A DNA stretch of 64,000 nucleotides from an uncultured Actinomycetes bacterium (GCA_946803585.1 CAMPEQ010000006.1:124001-188000), one strand, 5' to 3'. Shown: positions 29,527-40,117, counted from the stretch's first letter. Numbers and translations: made by a program. The notes: generated by a model not told the origin, from the sequence alone.

Positions 29527-31180
29527 TGACCAGCAAGCCCATGACATCTACGGAGGAACTAACGTCCGTATTGATGGTCGGGTAGTTCCGAGCAGGGAGG
29601 ACTTCGTCGCGCTCGCTAGTAGTCGTCGGGTCATCCCGGTGGTACGCAAACTTCTGGCGGACACCTATACCCCGGTTGGGCTGTACCAGCGCCTCGCCCG
29701 CAGCGCTGCCGGTACCTATCTGCTGGAGTCAGCCGAGAACGGCCGCACCTGGTCGCGGTATTCATTCATTGGGGTGCGGTGCGCGGGTTTGTTGACGGAG
29801 GTCGATGGGCGAGCGCAGTGGGTTGGCGATGTTCCCTCCGACGTTGCCGCCGGCCTCGCCGATGCTGCCGAGAATGGCGGCGACCCGTTGTCAGCGATTA
29901 GAGATGCGTTGGCACTACTGCATTCTGACCGGATCCCAGGGCTTCCACCCTTGACCAGTGGGCTCGTCGGAATGATTGGCTACGACGCCGTTCGCCGGTG
30001 GGAGACGCTGCCGGATCTGACCGATGACGTGCTGGAACTGCCCGAGATCGCACTGCTTCTTGCCACAGACCTCGCCGTCTTCGACCATTTCGATGGGTCC
30101 GTCTTACTTATTGCAAATGCGATCCTGCCACCGATCGGTCAGCAGGATCGCAAAGTTGTTGAACAGGCGTACGTTGCTGCCAGAGAGCGCATTGACCAGA
30201 TGGTTGGACGTCTGGCTGAACCGGTCGAGGATGTCCCGCTCACCATGTCCGCCGATGCTGTTGCGGCCACGAGTTCCGATACCAGCGCGTTGTCATATCA
30301 GCAAAAAGTTGACCGAGTTCGCGAGTACATCTATTCAGGCGATGCGTTCCAGGTTGTCATCTCCCAACGTTTCAGTGTTGCGACGGCGGCGAGCGCGCTG
30401 GACATCTACCGGGTCTTGCGGGTTAGCAACCCGAGCCCGTACATGTATCTCATGCGGTTCCCGACCACTGAGAGCATTGGTCGCGCAGGCGTTGTTCCTG
30501 GCAGTGACCAAGAAATCGGGCTTGGTTCCGAGGTGGCTTTCGACGTAGTTGGTTCCAGCCCGGAGGCACTGGTCAAACTGAACGCCGGACACGCGATGCT
30601 GCACCCAATCGCCGGATCTCGGCCGAGGGGAGCGACCCCCGAACAAGACCAACAACTGGCAATCGATCTACTCGCGGATGACAAGGAGCGGGCAGAGCAC
30701 TTGATGCTGGTGGACCTTGGTCGCAACGACTTAGGTCGGGTGAGTAAGCCAGGTTCGGTGGAGGTCGTGGAATTTATGCAAGTCGAGCGGTTCTCTCACA
30801 TCATGCACATCGTGTCGACGGTCACGAGTGAACTCGAAGACGGAAAGTCGGCCTACGACCTGTTGGCGGCGACCTTCCCAGCGGGAACGCTTTCTGGGGC
30901 TCCGAAGGTGCGCGCGATGGAGATAATAGAAGAGCTGGAGGACTCCCGACGCGGGCTCTACGCCGGGTGCGTTGGCTACCTCGACTTTGCCGGCGATATG
31001 GATACGGCGATCGCGATCCGCACCGCAGTCTTGCGAGATGGCCGAGCGTACGTTCAAGCGGGCGCAGGCCTTGTTGCCGATTCGGACCCGGCGACCGAGC
31101 AGCAGGAATGTGAGAACAAGGCCGCTGCCGTGTTACGAGCTGTTGCGATCGCTGGGTCGATTGAGCGGGTCATCCAGTGA
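29519..31180 (+). CDS. trpE: Anthranilate synthase component I
   Basis: Chorismate-binding domain (FQVVISQRFSV, PIAGSRPRG, MLVDLGRNDLGRV, FPAGTLSGAPKVRAMEII). TTG 29519 overlaps the hisI stop; the 29342 start would overlap deeply. Confidence 0.95.
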   Translation: MTSDQQAHDIYGGTNVRIDGRVVPSREDFVALASSRRVIPVVRKLLADTYTPVGLYQRLARSAAGTYLLESAENGRTWSRYSFIGVRCAGLLTEVDGRAQWVGDVPSDVAAGLADAAENGGDPLSAIRDALALLHSDRIPGLPPLTSGLVGMIGYDAVRRWETLPDLTDDVLELPEIALLLATDLAVFDHFDGSVLLIANAILPPIGQQDRKVVEQAYVAARERIDQMVGRLAEPVEDVPLTMSADAVAATSSDTSALSYQQKVDRVREYIYSGDAFQVVISQRFSVATAASALDIYRVLRVSNPSPYMYLMRFPTTESIGRAGVVPGSDQEIGLGSEVAFDVVGSSPEALVKLNAGHAMLHPIAGSRPRGATPEQDQQLAIDLLADDKERAEHLMLVDLGRNDLGRVSKPGSVEVVEFMQVERFSHIMHIVSTVTSELEDGKSAYDLLAATFPAGTLSGAPKVRAMEIIEELEDSRRGLYAGCVGYLDFAGDMDTAIAIRTAVLRDGRAYVQAGAGLVADSDPATEQQECENKAAAVLRAVAIAGSIERVIQ

Positions 31181-31770
31181 ATGAGCAACCGGCTGACCCA
31201 CCACGGCCGGTGGGTGAGGAGCAACCCCGACCGAGTTCGCGGGGGTATGGACTCACGTTGCTGGTCCTTGCCGGCGGAGCAATCGGCACGCTTTGGTCAC
31301 TGTCTCAGGAATGGGCGAATGAGGCGCTAAGTAACGGATTCACCACCGAAGTTATCGTGGTGAGCGGAGCGTCGTTGTACCCCACTGCCCTCGCGGGGGC
31401 GTGGGTCGCGCTTGCGTGTGTCGTAGCGATCGTTGCGACAGGGGGTCGGGTGAGGCAGATCTTTGGGGCGGTGGTTCTCGTGTCCGCCGCTGCAGTATTG
31501 GCCGCTCCGCTGCTGTATCTCCTTCTCAACGAGGCCATTACCTCGCCCGGCTCAGCGACCTCTGCGGTGACCGCAGATACCCGAACGAGTTGGTGGGTGG
31601 TCACCGCTGGTTGTGGGTTGCTGATTGCGGGAGCGGGCATCGTCACAATGATGCGGGGGTCGGGTTGGCGGCGACTCTCGGCCAGGCAGGAGCGACAGCA
31701 GGGCAAGCAGGGTCAGAAGGCTCTCTCTGACTGGGATGCCCTCGATCAAGGCCAAGACCCGACCGTTTGA
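31177..31770 (+). CDS. Trp biosynthesis-associated membrane protein
   Basis: Four TM segments, ATGA-type overlap with trpE; actinobacterial trp-region membrane protein type. Confidence 0.75.
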   Translation: MNEQPADPPRPVGEEQPRPSSRGYGLTLLVLAGGAIGTLWSLSQEWANEALSNGFTTEVIVVSGASLYPTALAGAWVALACVVAIVATGGRVRQIFGAVVLVSAAAVLAAPLLYLLLNEAITSPGSATSAVTADTRTSWWVVTAGCGLLIAGAGIVTMMRGSGWRRLSARQERQQGKQGQKALSDWDALDQGQDPTV

Positions 31771-31906
31771 GGGTCGTGAGATGGGACGGATCTGGGGCAA
31801 TTGGGCGCGCCGCCATGACTCCGGAACTGTCCAAGTGCCAGAATAACGCGCATAACCCCGCAGAGGGATGCCTCTGGGCGTCCGATTTCAAGCAGGAGGC
31901 AGTGAA

Positions 31907-32143
31907 TTGAGTCAGCCACGAGTCCGCGACGAGTCGCAAATGCGCGACCCGCATGAGGGAAACACGCCTGCGGCTTGGACTGCGGTCATCATCATGCTGA
32001 TCGCTTTCGTCGTCGGCACGCTAGGTGTCGTAATTGCGCAGCCTTGGGTTTTTTGGGCTGGAGTCGCCCTACTGATCGTGGGTGGAATCGTCGGAAAGCT
32101 GATGGCGATGGCCGGTCTTGGCCAGTACCCCAAGGGTTCCTAG
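31907..32143 (+). CDS. HGxxPAAW-motif small membrane protein
   Basis: …DPHEGNTPAAWTAVIIMLIAFVVGTLGVV… near-canonical HGxxPAAW motif (HEGNTPAAW); TTG 31907 preceded by caggagg. Confidence 0.75.
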   Translation: MSQPRVRDESQMRDPHEGNTPAAWTAVIIMLIAFVVGTLGVVIAQPWVFWAGVALLIVGGIVGKLMAMAGLGQYPKGS

Positions 32144-32185
32144 GCCCTGAAAGGTGGCTCGCAGTGACACCCCGGGCGGTGGCGA

Positions 32186-32884
32186 ATGAGTGAGCGGAGC
32201 AGGGGACTCGTCATTGTCGTCGAGGACGAGCCCACGATCGCTGACCTGCTCAAACTGTACTTAGAGAGAGACGGTTTCGACGTCCTAGTCAGCCACGACG
32301 GCGATTCCGGACTTGATCTTATTCTGAACCGGAATCCAGCCGCGGTGATTCTCGACGTCGGCTTACCGGGTCGATCGGGTACCGAAGTGTGTTCAGCGAT
32401 GCGCTCGGCACAGAACTGGACGCCAGTACTTTTTTGCACCGCTAGAGATGATGAAATTGATCGGGTTCTTGGGTTGGAACTCGGCGCAGACGATTACATC
32501 ACCAAGCCGTTTAGCCCACGAGAAGTAGTCGCTCGGGTTAAGGCCGTTCTACGTCGGTCAACGGCAACTCCGGTTGCCGAACCGCAGGCCGAACTAAGTA
32601 TGAATGGCGTCTCAGTTGATTCCTCGACTCGGCGCTGCACTGTGAATGGTGTGGAGATCGAGCTCACCCCAACGGAGTTTGACCTGTTGGTATTCCTCCT
32701 GCGTAATCCGGGCAGAGTCTTTGGACGCGATGAACTACTCACCGATGTGTGGGGTTACTCAAGTGCTGTCGGCTCCAGAACTGTTGATGTCCACGTCGCC
32801 CAACTGCGGTCAAAGTTGGAGCCCGCCGAGATCATCCGAACCGTTCGTGGAGTTGGCTATTCCGTGGACGAGCGAGCCAGTTAG
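32186..32884 (+). CDS. OmpR/PhoB-family response regulator
   Basis: Receiver domain (VVEDEPTIADLL … VILDVGLPGRSG … KPFSPREVVARV) plus winged-helix C-terminus. Confidence 0.95.
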   Translation: MSERSRGLVIVVEDEPTIADLLKLYLERDGFDVLVSHDGDSGLDLILNRNPAAVILDVGLPGRSGTEVCSAMRSAQNWTPVLFCTARDDEIDRVLGLELGADDYITKPFSPREVVARVKAVLRRSTATPVAEPQAELSMNGVSVDSSTRRCTVNGVEIELTPTEFDLLVFLLRNPGRVFGRDELLTDVWGYSSAVGSRTVDVHVAQLRSKLEPAEIIRTVRGVGYSVDERAS

Positions 32885-32892
32885 CTTCCTCC

Positions 32893-34338
32893 GTGCCAAG
32901 TGATGCTCCCGGCTCGCAAGTCTCGATAGCCAAGCAGATCGAGACGCGGGCCCGCGGGCTCTCGCTCAACACCCGAATCGCTCTGACCACCACTGCGGCT
33001 GCGGTAGTGGCGGTGCTGGTTGCGGGTCTTGTTGCATGGCCCCTAGCCCAGCAAACCGCCGAGCAGGAGTCGCTAGTTGCGTTACAACGATTGGCGGACA
33101 CGACCGCTGCAGCGGTTGAGAGTAGCCCCGATATCGGATCGGATCTCATCGAGAACCGCTTGGGAGACACGTTTCGAAGTCAGCAGATCACGGCTGTCTA
33201 TGCCCCCCGTGGTGCGCAGGTCCCAGGCCTGTTGAACCGACGAGACGTCATCGACTTAGCCAACGGAGACTCGGTAGATGGGGTTCGAACAATCGGTGGT
33301 GAGGAGGCTCTGCTTGCTGCCCAACCGCTAGATAGCGGTGGCTCAGTCATACTGGTTCAACCGATCACCGCGACCAACCAAGTCGCGCTCGCCTCCGTGG
33401 CGCGGTTTGGGGTAGCCCTGGCTGTCGGAGTCGCGATCGCGATCTTGTTCGGGCTCCTCCTCGCTCGAAGACTCACGCGGCCGCTGCGGATCGCTGCGAA
33501 TGCGGCCAAGAGACTCGGTGCGGGGGACCGCGACGTCGAGCTAGCGGTCACCGGGCCGAAGGAGATCGCGGAGCTCAATGAGGCACTCAATGAGCTGCGC
33601 TTCGCGCTCGCGCAAAGCGAGGGCCGGCAGCGCGAGTTCCTACTATCGATTTCCCACGAGCTTCGGACCCCCCTGACCACGATTCTGGGCTATTCCGAGG
33701 CGATCTCCGACGGAATCGTCGCCGAAGCAGACGTTCCATCGACCGGTGCCACGATGACCTCTGAGGCCCAACGTCTCAACCTCTTGGTCTCTGACTTGTT
33801 GGATTTGGCGCGACTCGATGCAGTCGACTTCCGAATATCTGCGGTCATGACGGACTTTGCAAAGGTGGCCGCGGATGCTGCCCGAGTGTGGTCAGATCGG
33901 TGCTCCGGGCTAGGAATCTCGTTTAGTTCAGAGATCCCCGAAGAACCTCTAATGGGCAGTACGGACCCAATGCGGGTACGGCAGATCATTGACAACCTCT
34001 TGACTAATGCGCTGCGGGTAACTCCAAGTGGGGGTGTCGTTGTGCTCGCTGTTCGTTGCGCTGCTGGAGACCAGCAGATCGTTGAGATCGAGGTTCGAGA
34101 CAGCGGACCGGGATTGACTGCAGACGATTGTGAAGTCGCCTTCGAACCAGCCGAGTTGTACAACCGTTACCGAGGGATCCGCAAGGTAGGCAGTGGTGTA
34201 GGTCTGGCCTTGGTTGGTCGGCTTGCGGGACGCCTTGGTGGGGGAGCCGTTGCTGGAAGCGCTGCTGAGGGAGGCGCCCGTTTCACCGTCGCGGTGGCGC
34301 GTGAGGTGCAGGTTGCGCGCGAGCCGCAGCCTTCCTAA
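32893..34338 (+). CDS. Membrane sensor histidine kinase
   Basis: HAMP-like region, H-box LLSISHELRTPLTTILGYSEAI, N-box IIDNLLTNALRVTPSGG, G-boxes. Confidence 0.95.
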   Translation: MPSDAPGSQVSIAKQIETRARGLSLNTRIALTTTAAAVVAVLVAGLVAWPLAQQTAEQESLVALQRLADTTAAAVESSPDIGSDLIENRLGDTFRSQQITAVYAPRGAQVPGLLNRRDVIDLANGDSVDGVRTIGGEEALLAAQPLDSGGSVILVQPITATNQVALASVARFGVALAVGVAIAILFGLLLARRLTRPLRIAANAAKRLGAGDRDVELAVTGPKEIAELNEALNELRFALAQSEGRQREFLLSISHELRTPLTTILGYSEAISDGIVAEADVPSTGATMTSEAQRLNLLVSDLLDLARLDAVDFRISAVMTDFAKVAADAARVWSDRCSGLGISFSSEIPEEPLMGSTDPMRVRQIIDNLLTNALRVTPSGGVVVLAVRCAAGDQQIVEIEVRDSGPGLTADDCEVAFEPAELYNRYRGIRKVGSGVGLALVGRLAGRLGGGAVAGSAAEGGARFTVAVAREVQVAREPQPS

Positions 34339-34432
34339 CGTCTGTGCCCTCACGGAGCGAATCATCAGAATTCCAACCGCCCCGCGGCTCGCCTCCCCGG
34401 CGAGCAAGCGACCTGTGCGGTATCACTAGGGG

Positions 34433-34726
34433 GTGGAGAACACGAGTACGCCCGGAATTTCAGGTGGCGACCGAGTCCCTTCTAGCTGGCTCGCTCCAGC
34501 CGTCGTTGCGACGCTTTGTTGCTTTTCCCCAACCGGTGTCGTCGCTGTCTACTTCGCAGCGCAGGTGACGACGAGGTGGTCACTAGGTGAGCGCAAATCA
34601 GCTCTAAGGTGTGCTCGGATGGCACGCACGTGGGTACTAGTTAGTGTTGTGCTTTGGGTAGTAGTAATGGTTATCTTGGTTGCGACAGGTCGAATGGGAC
34701 GTTTCTTGGAGGCAGGAGTGCTGTGA
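34433..34726 (+). CDS. CD225/dispanin-like small membrane protein
   Basis: WLAPAVVATLCCFSPTGVVAVYFAAQVTTRWSLGERKSALRCARMARTWVLVSVVLWV, typical CD225 pattern. Confidence 0.75.
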   Translation: MENTSTPGISGGDRVPSSWLAPAVVATLCCFSPTGVVAVYFAAQVTTRWSLGERKSALRCARMARTWVLVSVVLWVVVMVILVATGRMGRFLEAGVL

Positions 34727-35193
34727 CCCTCACCACGAAGCCGCCGGTCGAGACCGCCCCGGGCCGTTCCCGAGCGCGACGGGTCTTCTGGCCGATTGCC
34801 GGTGCCGCCGCAGCCCTAGGTGGTGCCGCATACGTTCGCCTTGTTGATCCGAATCTCGCCGCCGGCTATCCGCCCTGTCCGATGAAGGTCGCGACGGGAC
34901 TGGACTGTCCAGGTTGTGGCGGCTTGCGATGTGTTCATTCGTTGATGGAAGGAAACATCGGGGCCGCGCTAGATCAAAACCTACTCGCGGTGCTTATTCT
35001 GCCGTTCGTAGCGCTGTGGATCGGCGCCGTTATCGTTCGTCGGTGGCGTAGCGATCAAGGGGCGCCGATTCGCTCCGCGCGGTTCTTGACGGTCCAGCGA
35101 ACCGCCACCATCGCCCTCATTGTTGTCATCGCCCTCTTCACCGTCGTACGTAATATCCCGGGGATCGGGTTCTTGCCTTCGGGGCTTGGGTAA
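34723..35193 (+). CDS. DUF2752 family membrane protein
   Basis: MKVATGLDCPGCGGLRCVHSLMEGNIGAALDQNLLAVL motif; GTG 34723 overlaps the upstream stop. Confidence 0.8.
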   Translation: MTLTTKPPVETAPGRSRARRVFWPIAGAAAALGGAAYVRLVDPNLAAGYPPCPMKVATGLDCPGCGGLRCVHSLMEGNIGAALDQNLLAVLILPFVALWIGAVIVRRWRSDQGAPIRSARFLTVQRTATIALIVVIALFTVVRNIPGIGFLPSGLG

Positions 35194-35238
35194 GGCCGCA
35201 CCTAACGGGTTCTGTAGTCGGTCGATAGGCTGATCGAT

Positions 35239-36048
35239 GTGACCGTTCTTGATGACATAGTGGCTGGCGCTCGCGAGGACCTCGCCGCGCGCCAGGCCGT
35301 CGTGTCGCTCGATGAACTCAAAGACCGTGCAGCTGCCGCTGCTCCGGCCCTTGATGCGATCTCGATGCTACGAAGCGACGGCGTCTCAGTGATCGCCGAA
35401 GTAAAGCGTGCGAGTCCGAGTAAAGGGCAGCTAGCTACCATCGCCGATCCGGCGGATCTAGCCCGCACGTATGTCGAGGGCGGTGCCAGTGTCATTTCCG
35501 TGCTCACGGAAGAGCGCCGATTCAAGGGTTCGTTAGCTGATCTTGCGGCAGTTCGTGATGCGGTGGATGTGCCGATTCTTCGCAAGGACTTCATCGTCAC
35601 CTCCTACCAGCTGTGGGAGGCTCGCGCGTTCGGTGCAGACTTAGCGCTACTCATCGTCGCGGCGCTCGATGACCAAGCACTGATCTCTTTGGTGGAGCGC
35701 GCACAGTCCCTTGGGTTGACCGCCCTCGTTGAGGTTCATGATGAAGCTGAGTTGCAGCGAGCGCTCAATGCGAACGCCCGCGTTATCGGTATCAACGCTC
35801 GGAATCTTAAGACGCTAGAAATCCACCCGGAGGTGTTTGCCAGCCTCGCACCCATGGTGCCCGCTGACGTGCTGTTGGTTGCTGAATCGGGAATCAGGGG
35901 ACCGCGCGACCTAGTGACTTATGCTGGATCGGGCGCGGATGCCGTCCTGGTTGGGGAGGCCCTCGTTACTGGCGGGGATCCCAAAGCGGCCGTCCATGAC
36001 TTGGTCGCCGCCGGCGCTCACCCAGCCGTGAAACACCCCAGAGACTAG
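35239..36048 (+). CDS. trpC: Indole-3-glycerol phosphate synthase
   Basis: [57 protein letters not shown]. Confidence 0.96.
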   Translation: MTVLDDIVAGAREDLAARQAVVSLDELKDRAAAAAPALDAISMLRSDGVSVIAEVKRASPSKGQLATIADPADLARTYVEGGASVISVLTEERRFKGSLADLAAVRDAVDVPILRKDFIVTSYQLWEARAFGADLALLIVAALDDQALISLVERAQSLGLTALVEVHDEAELQRALNANARVIGINARNLKTLEIHPEVFASLAPMVPADVLLVAESGIRGPRDLVTYAGSGADAVLVGEALVTGGDPKAAVHDLVAAGAHPAVKHPRD

Positions 36049-36088
36049 TAACTCGGCCTCGGATCAGCGATCAACCTTAGGGATAGAG

Positions 36089-37354
36089 ATGCCATCAGAT
36101 GACCCCGTCGTCGACCAGGCGAGTCGACCGCCAATGACTCACGGACCTGATGCCGCCGGACGCTTTGGCGTCTATGGCGGGCGGTTTGTGCCCGAAGCCC
36201 TGATGGCCGCGCTCGATGAACTCGACATCGCCTATCGAGCGGCGATTTGTGATCCGACGTTCACCCAGGAATTTGACCACCTCCAGCGCACCTACACCGG
36301 CCGACCGAATCCAGTCACGGATGCGACTCGCCTAAGCGAGCATGCTGGCGGCGCTCGAATCCTGCTGAAGCGCGAGGACTTGAACCACACGGGTTCACAT
36401 AAGATCAACAATGTCTTAGGTCAAGCCTTGTTGACCAAACGCATGGGGAAGACCCGGGTTATTGCCGAGACCGGCGCCGGGCAGCACGGCGTTGCAACGG
36501 CTACCGCCGCGGCGCTGATGGGCCTGGAATGCGTGGTCTACATGGGGGCTGAGGACACCCGGCGTCAGGCGCTCAATGTTGCCAGAATGGAGCTTCTTGG
36601 TGCGACCGTCGTCCCGGTAGATGCCGGAAGTCAAACACTCAAGGACGCAATCAACGAGGCAATGCGCGACTGGGTAACCAACGTCGACAGCACTCACTAT
36701 CTCCTAGGCACTGTGGCCGGACCGGCTCCGTTCCCGGAGATGGTCCGACACTTCCACGCGGTCATCGGTACTGAGGCGAAGGAACAGACCTTGGAGTTAG
36801 CCGGTCGGCTGCCAGATGTGGTGGCTGCGTGTGTGGGTGGTGGAAGTAACGCGATCGGCATCTTCCATGCGTTTCGCGACGACGCTGATGTTGCTCTCTA
36901 TGGTTTTGAGGCAGGCGGTGACGGGATCGAGTCGGGTCGACACGCAGCCAAACTAAGCGTTGGATCCTCCGGCGTTCTTCACGGTGCACGGTCCTACCTT
37001 TTGCAGGATGAAGAGGGTCAGACCATCGAATCACACTCGATCAGTGCAGGTCTTGACTACCCATCTGTTGGGCCCGAGCACGCGTGGTTGCGCGACAGTG
37101 GTCGCGCGAACTATGAGTCCGTGACGGATGCTGAGGCAATGGATGCATTCGCTTTGCTGTGTCGTACAGAAGGCATCATTCCGGCTATCGAATCCGCCCA
37201 CGCTGTGGCCGGGGCGATCCGAGTCGGGAAGCGACTTGGTCCAGCCGGTCTCATCCTGGTCAATCTGTCGGGGCGAGGAGATAAGGACGTCGCGACGGCA
37301 GCCAAATGGTTCGGACTCGTCACAGATGACGAACAGAAGCAGGGATCATCATGA
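36089..37354 (+). CDS. trpB: Tryptophan synthase beta chain
   Basis: [48 protein letters not shown]. Confidence 0.97.
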   Translation: MPSDDPVVDQASRPPMTHGPDAAGRFGVYGGRFVPEALMAALDELDIAYRAAICDPTFTQEFDHLQRTYTGRPNPVTDATRLSEHAGGARILLKREDLNHTGSHKINNVLGQALLTKRMGKTRVIAETGAGQHGVATATAAALMGLECVVYMGAEDTRRQALNVARMELLGATVVPVDAGSQTLKDAINEAMRDWVTNVDSTHYLLGTVAGPAPFPEMVRHFHAVIGTEAKEQTLELAGRLPDVVAACVGGGSNAIGIFHAFRDDADVALYGFEAGGDGIESGRHAAKLSVGSSGVLHGARSYLLQDEEGQTIESHSISAGLDYPSVGPEHAWLRDSGRANYESVTDAEAMDAFALLCRTEGIIPAIESAHAVAGAIRVGKRLGPAGLILVNLSGRGDKDVATAAKWFGLVTDDEQKQGSS

Positions 37355-38160
37355 GCGTGTTAGCTGAGACCTTCGCCGCGGCACGCGCGGACAACCGGGC
37401 GGCCCTGATCGCCTATCTTCCGGCGGGCTTTCCAAGCCCAGTTGACTGCGTTCCCGTACTAGCCGCCATGGTGGAGAACGGGGTAGACGCTGTTGAGATC
37501 GGCCTGCCCTATAGCGATCCGCTGATGGACGGTCCGGTTATCCAGTCTGCTGTTGAGGGCTCACTGCGAGCTGGGACGCGGGTAGCTGATGTGATGAAGA
37601 CGGTGGCAGGGGTTGCCGGGACAGGCGCGCCGACCCTCGTGATGTCGTATTGGAACCCGATTGAGCGGTACGGCGTTGATCGCTTTGCAACGGAGTTGGC
37701 TGGTGCCGGTGGGGTTGGTGTTATCACCCCAGACCTGACTCCCGAGGAGTCGCAGGAGTGGACGCGGGCCACAGATGAGCAAGGGATTGACCGGGTCTTT
37801 TTGGTCGCCCCTTCCTCAACGGATGCGCGGTTAGCCAAGGTAGCCGGAGCTTGTAACGGGTTTGTGTACGCAGCCTCCACGATGGGCGTCACCGGAGCCA
37901 GGACTTCTTTGTCATCTGGAGCGCGCGGACTGGTTGAGCGCGTTCGTGGCGTGACGAACTTGCCGGTGTGCGTAGGCGTCGGAGTCTCGAATGCTGCCCA
38001 AGCGAGCGAGGTTGCCAGTTATGCCGATGGGGTGATTGTCGGATCGGCGTTCGTGAAGGCGCTTGCTGAAGCTGATTCCCCGGCGCAAGGGGCTGCGGCA
38101 GCAGCCAAGCTTGCCGCGGATCTCGCCGCTGGTGTGCGTGCCGGTCGGCGACACGCCTAA
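37351..38160 (+). CDS. trpA: Tryptophan synthase alpha chain
   Basis: [48 protein letters not shown]. Confidence 0.95.
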   Translation: MSVLAETFAAARADNRAALIAYLPAGFPSPVDCVPVLAAMVENGVDAVEIGLPYSDPLMDGPVIQSAVEGSLRAGTRVADVMKTVAGVAGTGAPTLVMSYWNPIERYGVDRFATELAGAGGVGVITPDLTPEESQEWTRATDEQGIDRVFLVAPSSTDARLAKVAGACNGFVYAASTMGVTGARTSLSSGARGLVERVRGVTNLPVCVGVGVSNAAQASEVASYADGVIVGSAFVKALAEADSPAQGAAAAAKLAADLAAGVRAGRRHA

Positions 38161-38258
38161 GTCGAAAGCACCGACGGCGTCACCAGCGCGCGATCGTTGC
38201 GAGTTAGAGTCTGCACTAGTAGGTGTGACCGCGAACCAATCGTGCGAGGAGCTAGTCG

Positions 38259-39062
38259 ATGGCCGAGGGCAAGTCTGAAGGTAAGAAGGATGCACGGCAG
38301 AAGGCTGCTGAAGCGCGCGCGGCTGCTCTCGCTAAGGAGAAGCGTCGGGAACGCTCCATCCGCATCATTGGCGGGCTTGTTGTGCTGTTGGTCGTCGGCG
38401 TGATCATTGGTGGCGCAATCATCGTTTCTGGAGGGAACAGCAGTGAGACTGCGACTCCCGATGACAACGCCGCTGTTCCGGCAGGTGTGAGCACTACTGA
38501 CTATCGCTACACCGTCAACCCCGGTGTCGCCGGTGATGTGCCGACGGTTCTGATCTACGAGGATTTCCAGTGCCCGTTCTGTAAGAAGCTCGAGGATTCC
38601 TCCGGGGTCGCCTTGCTGGAGCAGGCGAATCAGGGCAAGATCAAATTGCAGTACCAGCCCGGCATCTTCCTCGATGCAAACCTACGAAATGTCGGATCCC
38701 AAACTGCCACGGCATCGTGGGGTTGCGCCATCGACGCAGGTAAGGGAGTCGAGTTCCACGAAGCGGTGTTTGCCGCCCAGCCCGCGGAAGAGACAGTGGG
38801 AGCTCCTGGCTTCACCAAGGATCAGATGATCGCGCTTGGCGAGGGTGTGGGGATCACAGGTGAGGCATTCACGACGTTTGAAGCTTGCGTGAACGACGGC
38901 AAATACAACAGTTGGGCGGCCAATAGCAACGCCCAATTCGAGGTAGCGGGTGTCAGTTCCACGCCTTCCATCTTCGTCAATGGCACCGAGATCAACTCTC
39001 AGCAGGTTGATATCTACGATCCGGCAGCGTTGCTTGCCGCAATCGAGCAGGCAGCTAAGTAG
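38259..39062 (+). CDS. DsbA-family thioredoxin-fold protein, membrane-anchored
   Basis: N-terminal TM helix, VLIYEDFQCPFCKKLE (CPFC active site), VSSTPSIFVNGTEI cis-Pro loop. Confidence 0.9.
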   Translation: MAEGKSEGKKDARQKAAEARAAALAKEKRRERSIRIIGGLVVLLVVGVIIGGAIIVSGGNSSETATPDDNAAVPAGVSTTDYRYTVNPGVAGDVPTVLIYEDFQCPFCKKLEDSSGVALLEQANQGKIKLQYQPGIFLDANLRNVGSQTATASWGCAIDAGKGVEFHEAVFAAQPAEETVGAPGFTKDQMIALGEGVGITGEAFTTFEACVNDGKYNSWAANSNAQFEVAGVSSTPSIFVNGTEINSQQVDIYDPAALLAAIEQAAK

Positions 39063-39089
39063 GCTCCGGCACCGGAGAGCGGTCGAATC

Positions 39090-39977
39090 GTGTACCTCGT
39101 TGCGAGTATCCCGAGCCCAGAATCGGGAGTGTGGGACCTCGGTCCGGTTCCGGTGCGGGCCTATGCGCTGTGCATCCTGCTTGGCATCGTTGTCGGTGTA
39201 TGGCTCGGCAATAAGCGGTGGGCGCAGCGCGGAGGTACCCCCGGCTTTGTCACCGATGCCGCGCTCTGGGTAGTGCCATTCGGGATTATTGGGGCACGGC
39301 TGTATCACGTAGCCACCGACTTCCCGACCTACTTCGGTCCCAACGGCCTAGGTTTTATCGACGCGTTGAAGGTCTGGCAGGGTGGCCTGGGTATCTGGGG
39401 TGCGGTCGCTGGCGGCGCGCTCGGTGCTTGGATAGCGTGTAAACGAGCTGGCGTTCTACTCCCACCACTTGCCGATGCTGTGGCGCCTGGAATAGCGATC
39501 GCCCAGGGGATTGGCCGCTGGGGGAACTGGTTCAACCAAGAGTTGTTCGGCCGTCCCACGGATATGCCGTGGGGACTTGAGATTGCGGTGGCCAACCGAC
39601 CAGCAGGATACGAGCAGTTTGAGACCTTTCATCCCACGTTCCTCTACGAGTCAATCTGGGTCTTCCTCGTTGCGCTGTTCGTGATTTGGGCGGATCGTCG
39701 CTTCCAGCTCGGTCACGGGCGCGTCTTCGCGCTGTACGTCGCGGCATACTGTTTGGGTCGACTGTTCTTCGAACTAGTGCGGATAGACAACGCCACCCTC
39801 ATCTTCGGAGTGCGCATCAACGTGTTTACGTCGATCTTGGTTGGTGTTGCGGCACTCGTTGGATTCGTCATCAGCGCACGTCTGCATCCGGGGCGCGAAA
39901 CCAGCGTTTATCGCGATCCTCCGGTAGATCCGCAGCCGCCGGAGCCGACCCCAGAATCAACCGAGACCAGAAACTAG
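39090..39977 (+). CDS. lgt: Prolipoprotein diacylglyceryl transferase
   Basis: [28 protein letters not shown] signature; [10 protein letters not shown]. Confidence 0.95.
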   Translation: MYLVASIPSPESGVWDLGPVPVRAYALCILLGIVVGVWLGNKRWAQRGGTPGFVTDAALWVVPFGIIGARLYHVATDFPTYFGPNGLGFIDALKVWQGGLGIWGAVAGGALGAWIACKRAGVLLPPLADAVAPGIAIAQGIGRWGNWFNQELFGRPTDMPWGLEIAVANRPAGYEQFETFHPTFLYESIWVFLVALFVIWADRRFQLGHGRVFALYVAAYCLGRLFFELVRIDNATLIFGVRINVFTSILVGVAALVGFVISARLHPGRETSVYRDPPVDPQPPEPTPESTETRN

Positions 39978-40079
39978 CAAGATACTCACCAATACAAATT
40001 CGCAGTTTCCCAGACCTCGGGATACACTTTCTCAGCGCAGTTGGGCCAACGTCGTCCCTGCTGCGGACGGTATTCGCTC

Positions 40080-40101
40080 GCGCGCCGCTCTATTGGCGCG
40101 C
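40080..40101 (+). promoter_or_regulatory. GC-rich hairpin immediately upstream of the gltB Shine-Dalgarno
   Basis: GCGCGCC-gctctatt-GGCGCGC perfect 7-bp stem, 4 nt before GGAGG; preceded by CGTCC-N7-GGACG (40053-40069). Confidence 0.4.
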
Positions 40102-40117
40102 AATTGGAGGCAACGAC

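Noticed and set aside
39686-40117. N-terminal extension of gltB in the ORF track
   Set aside because: It overlaps lgt by about 290 bp and has no glutamate synthase similarity; GTG 40118 with GGAGG is the natural start.
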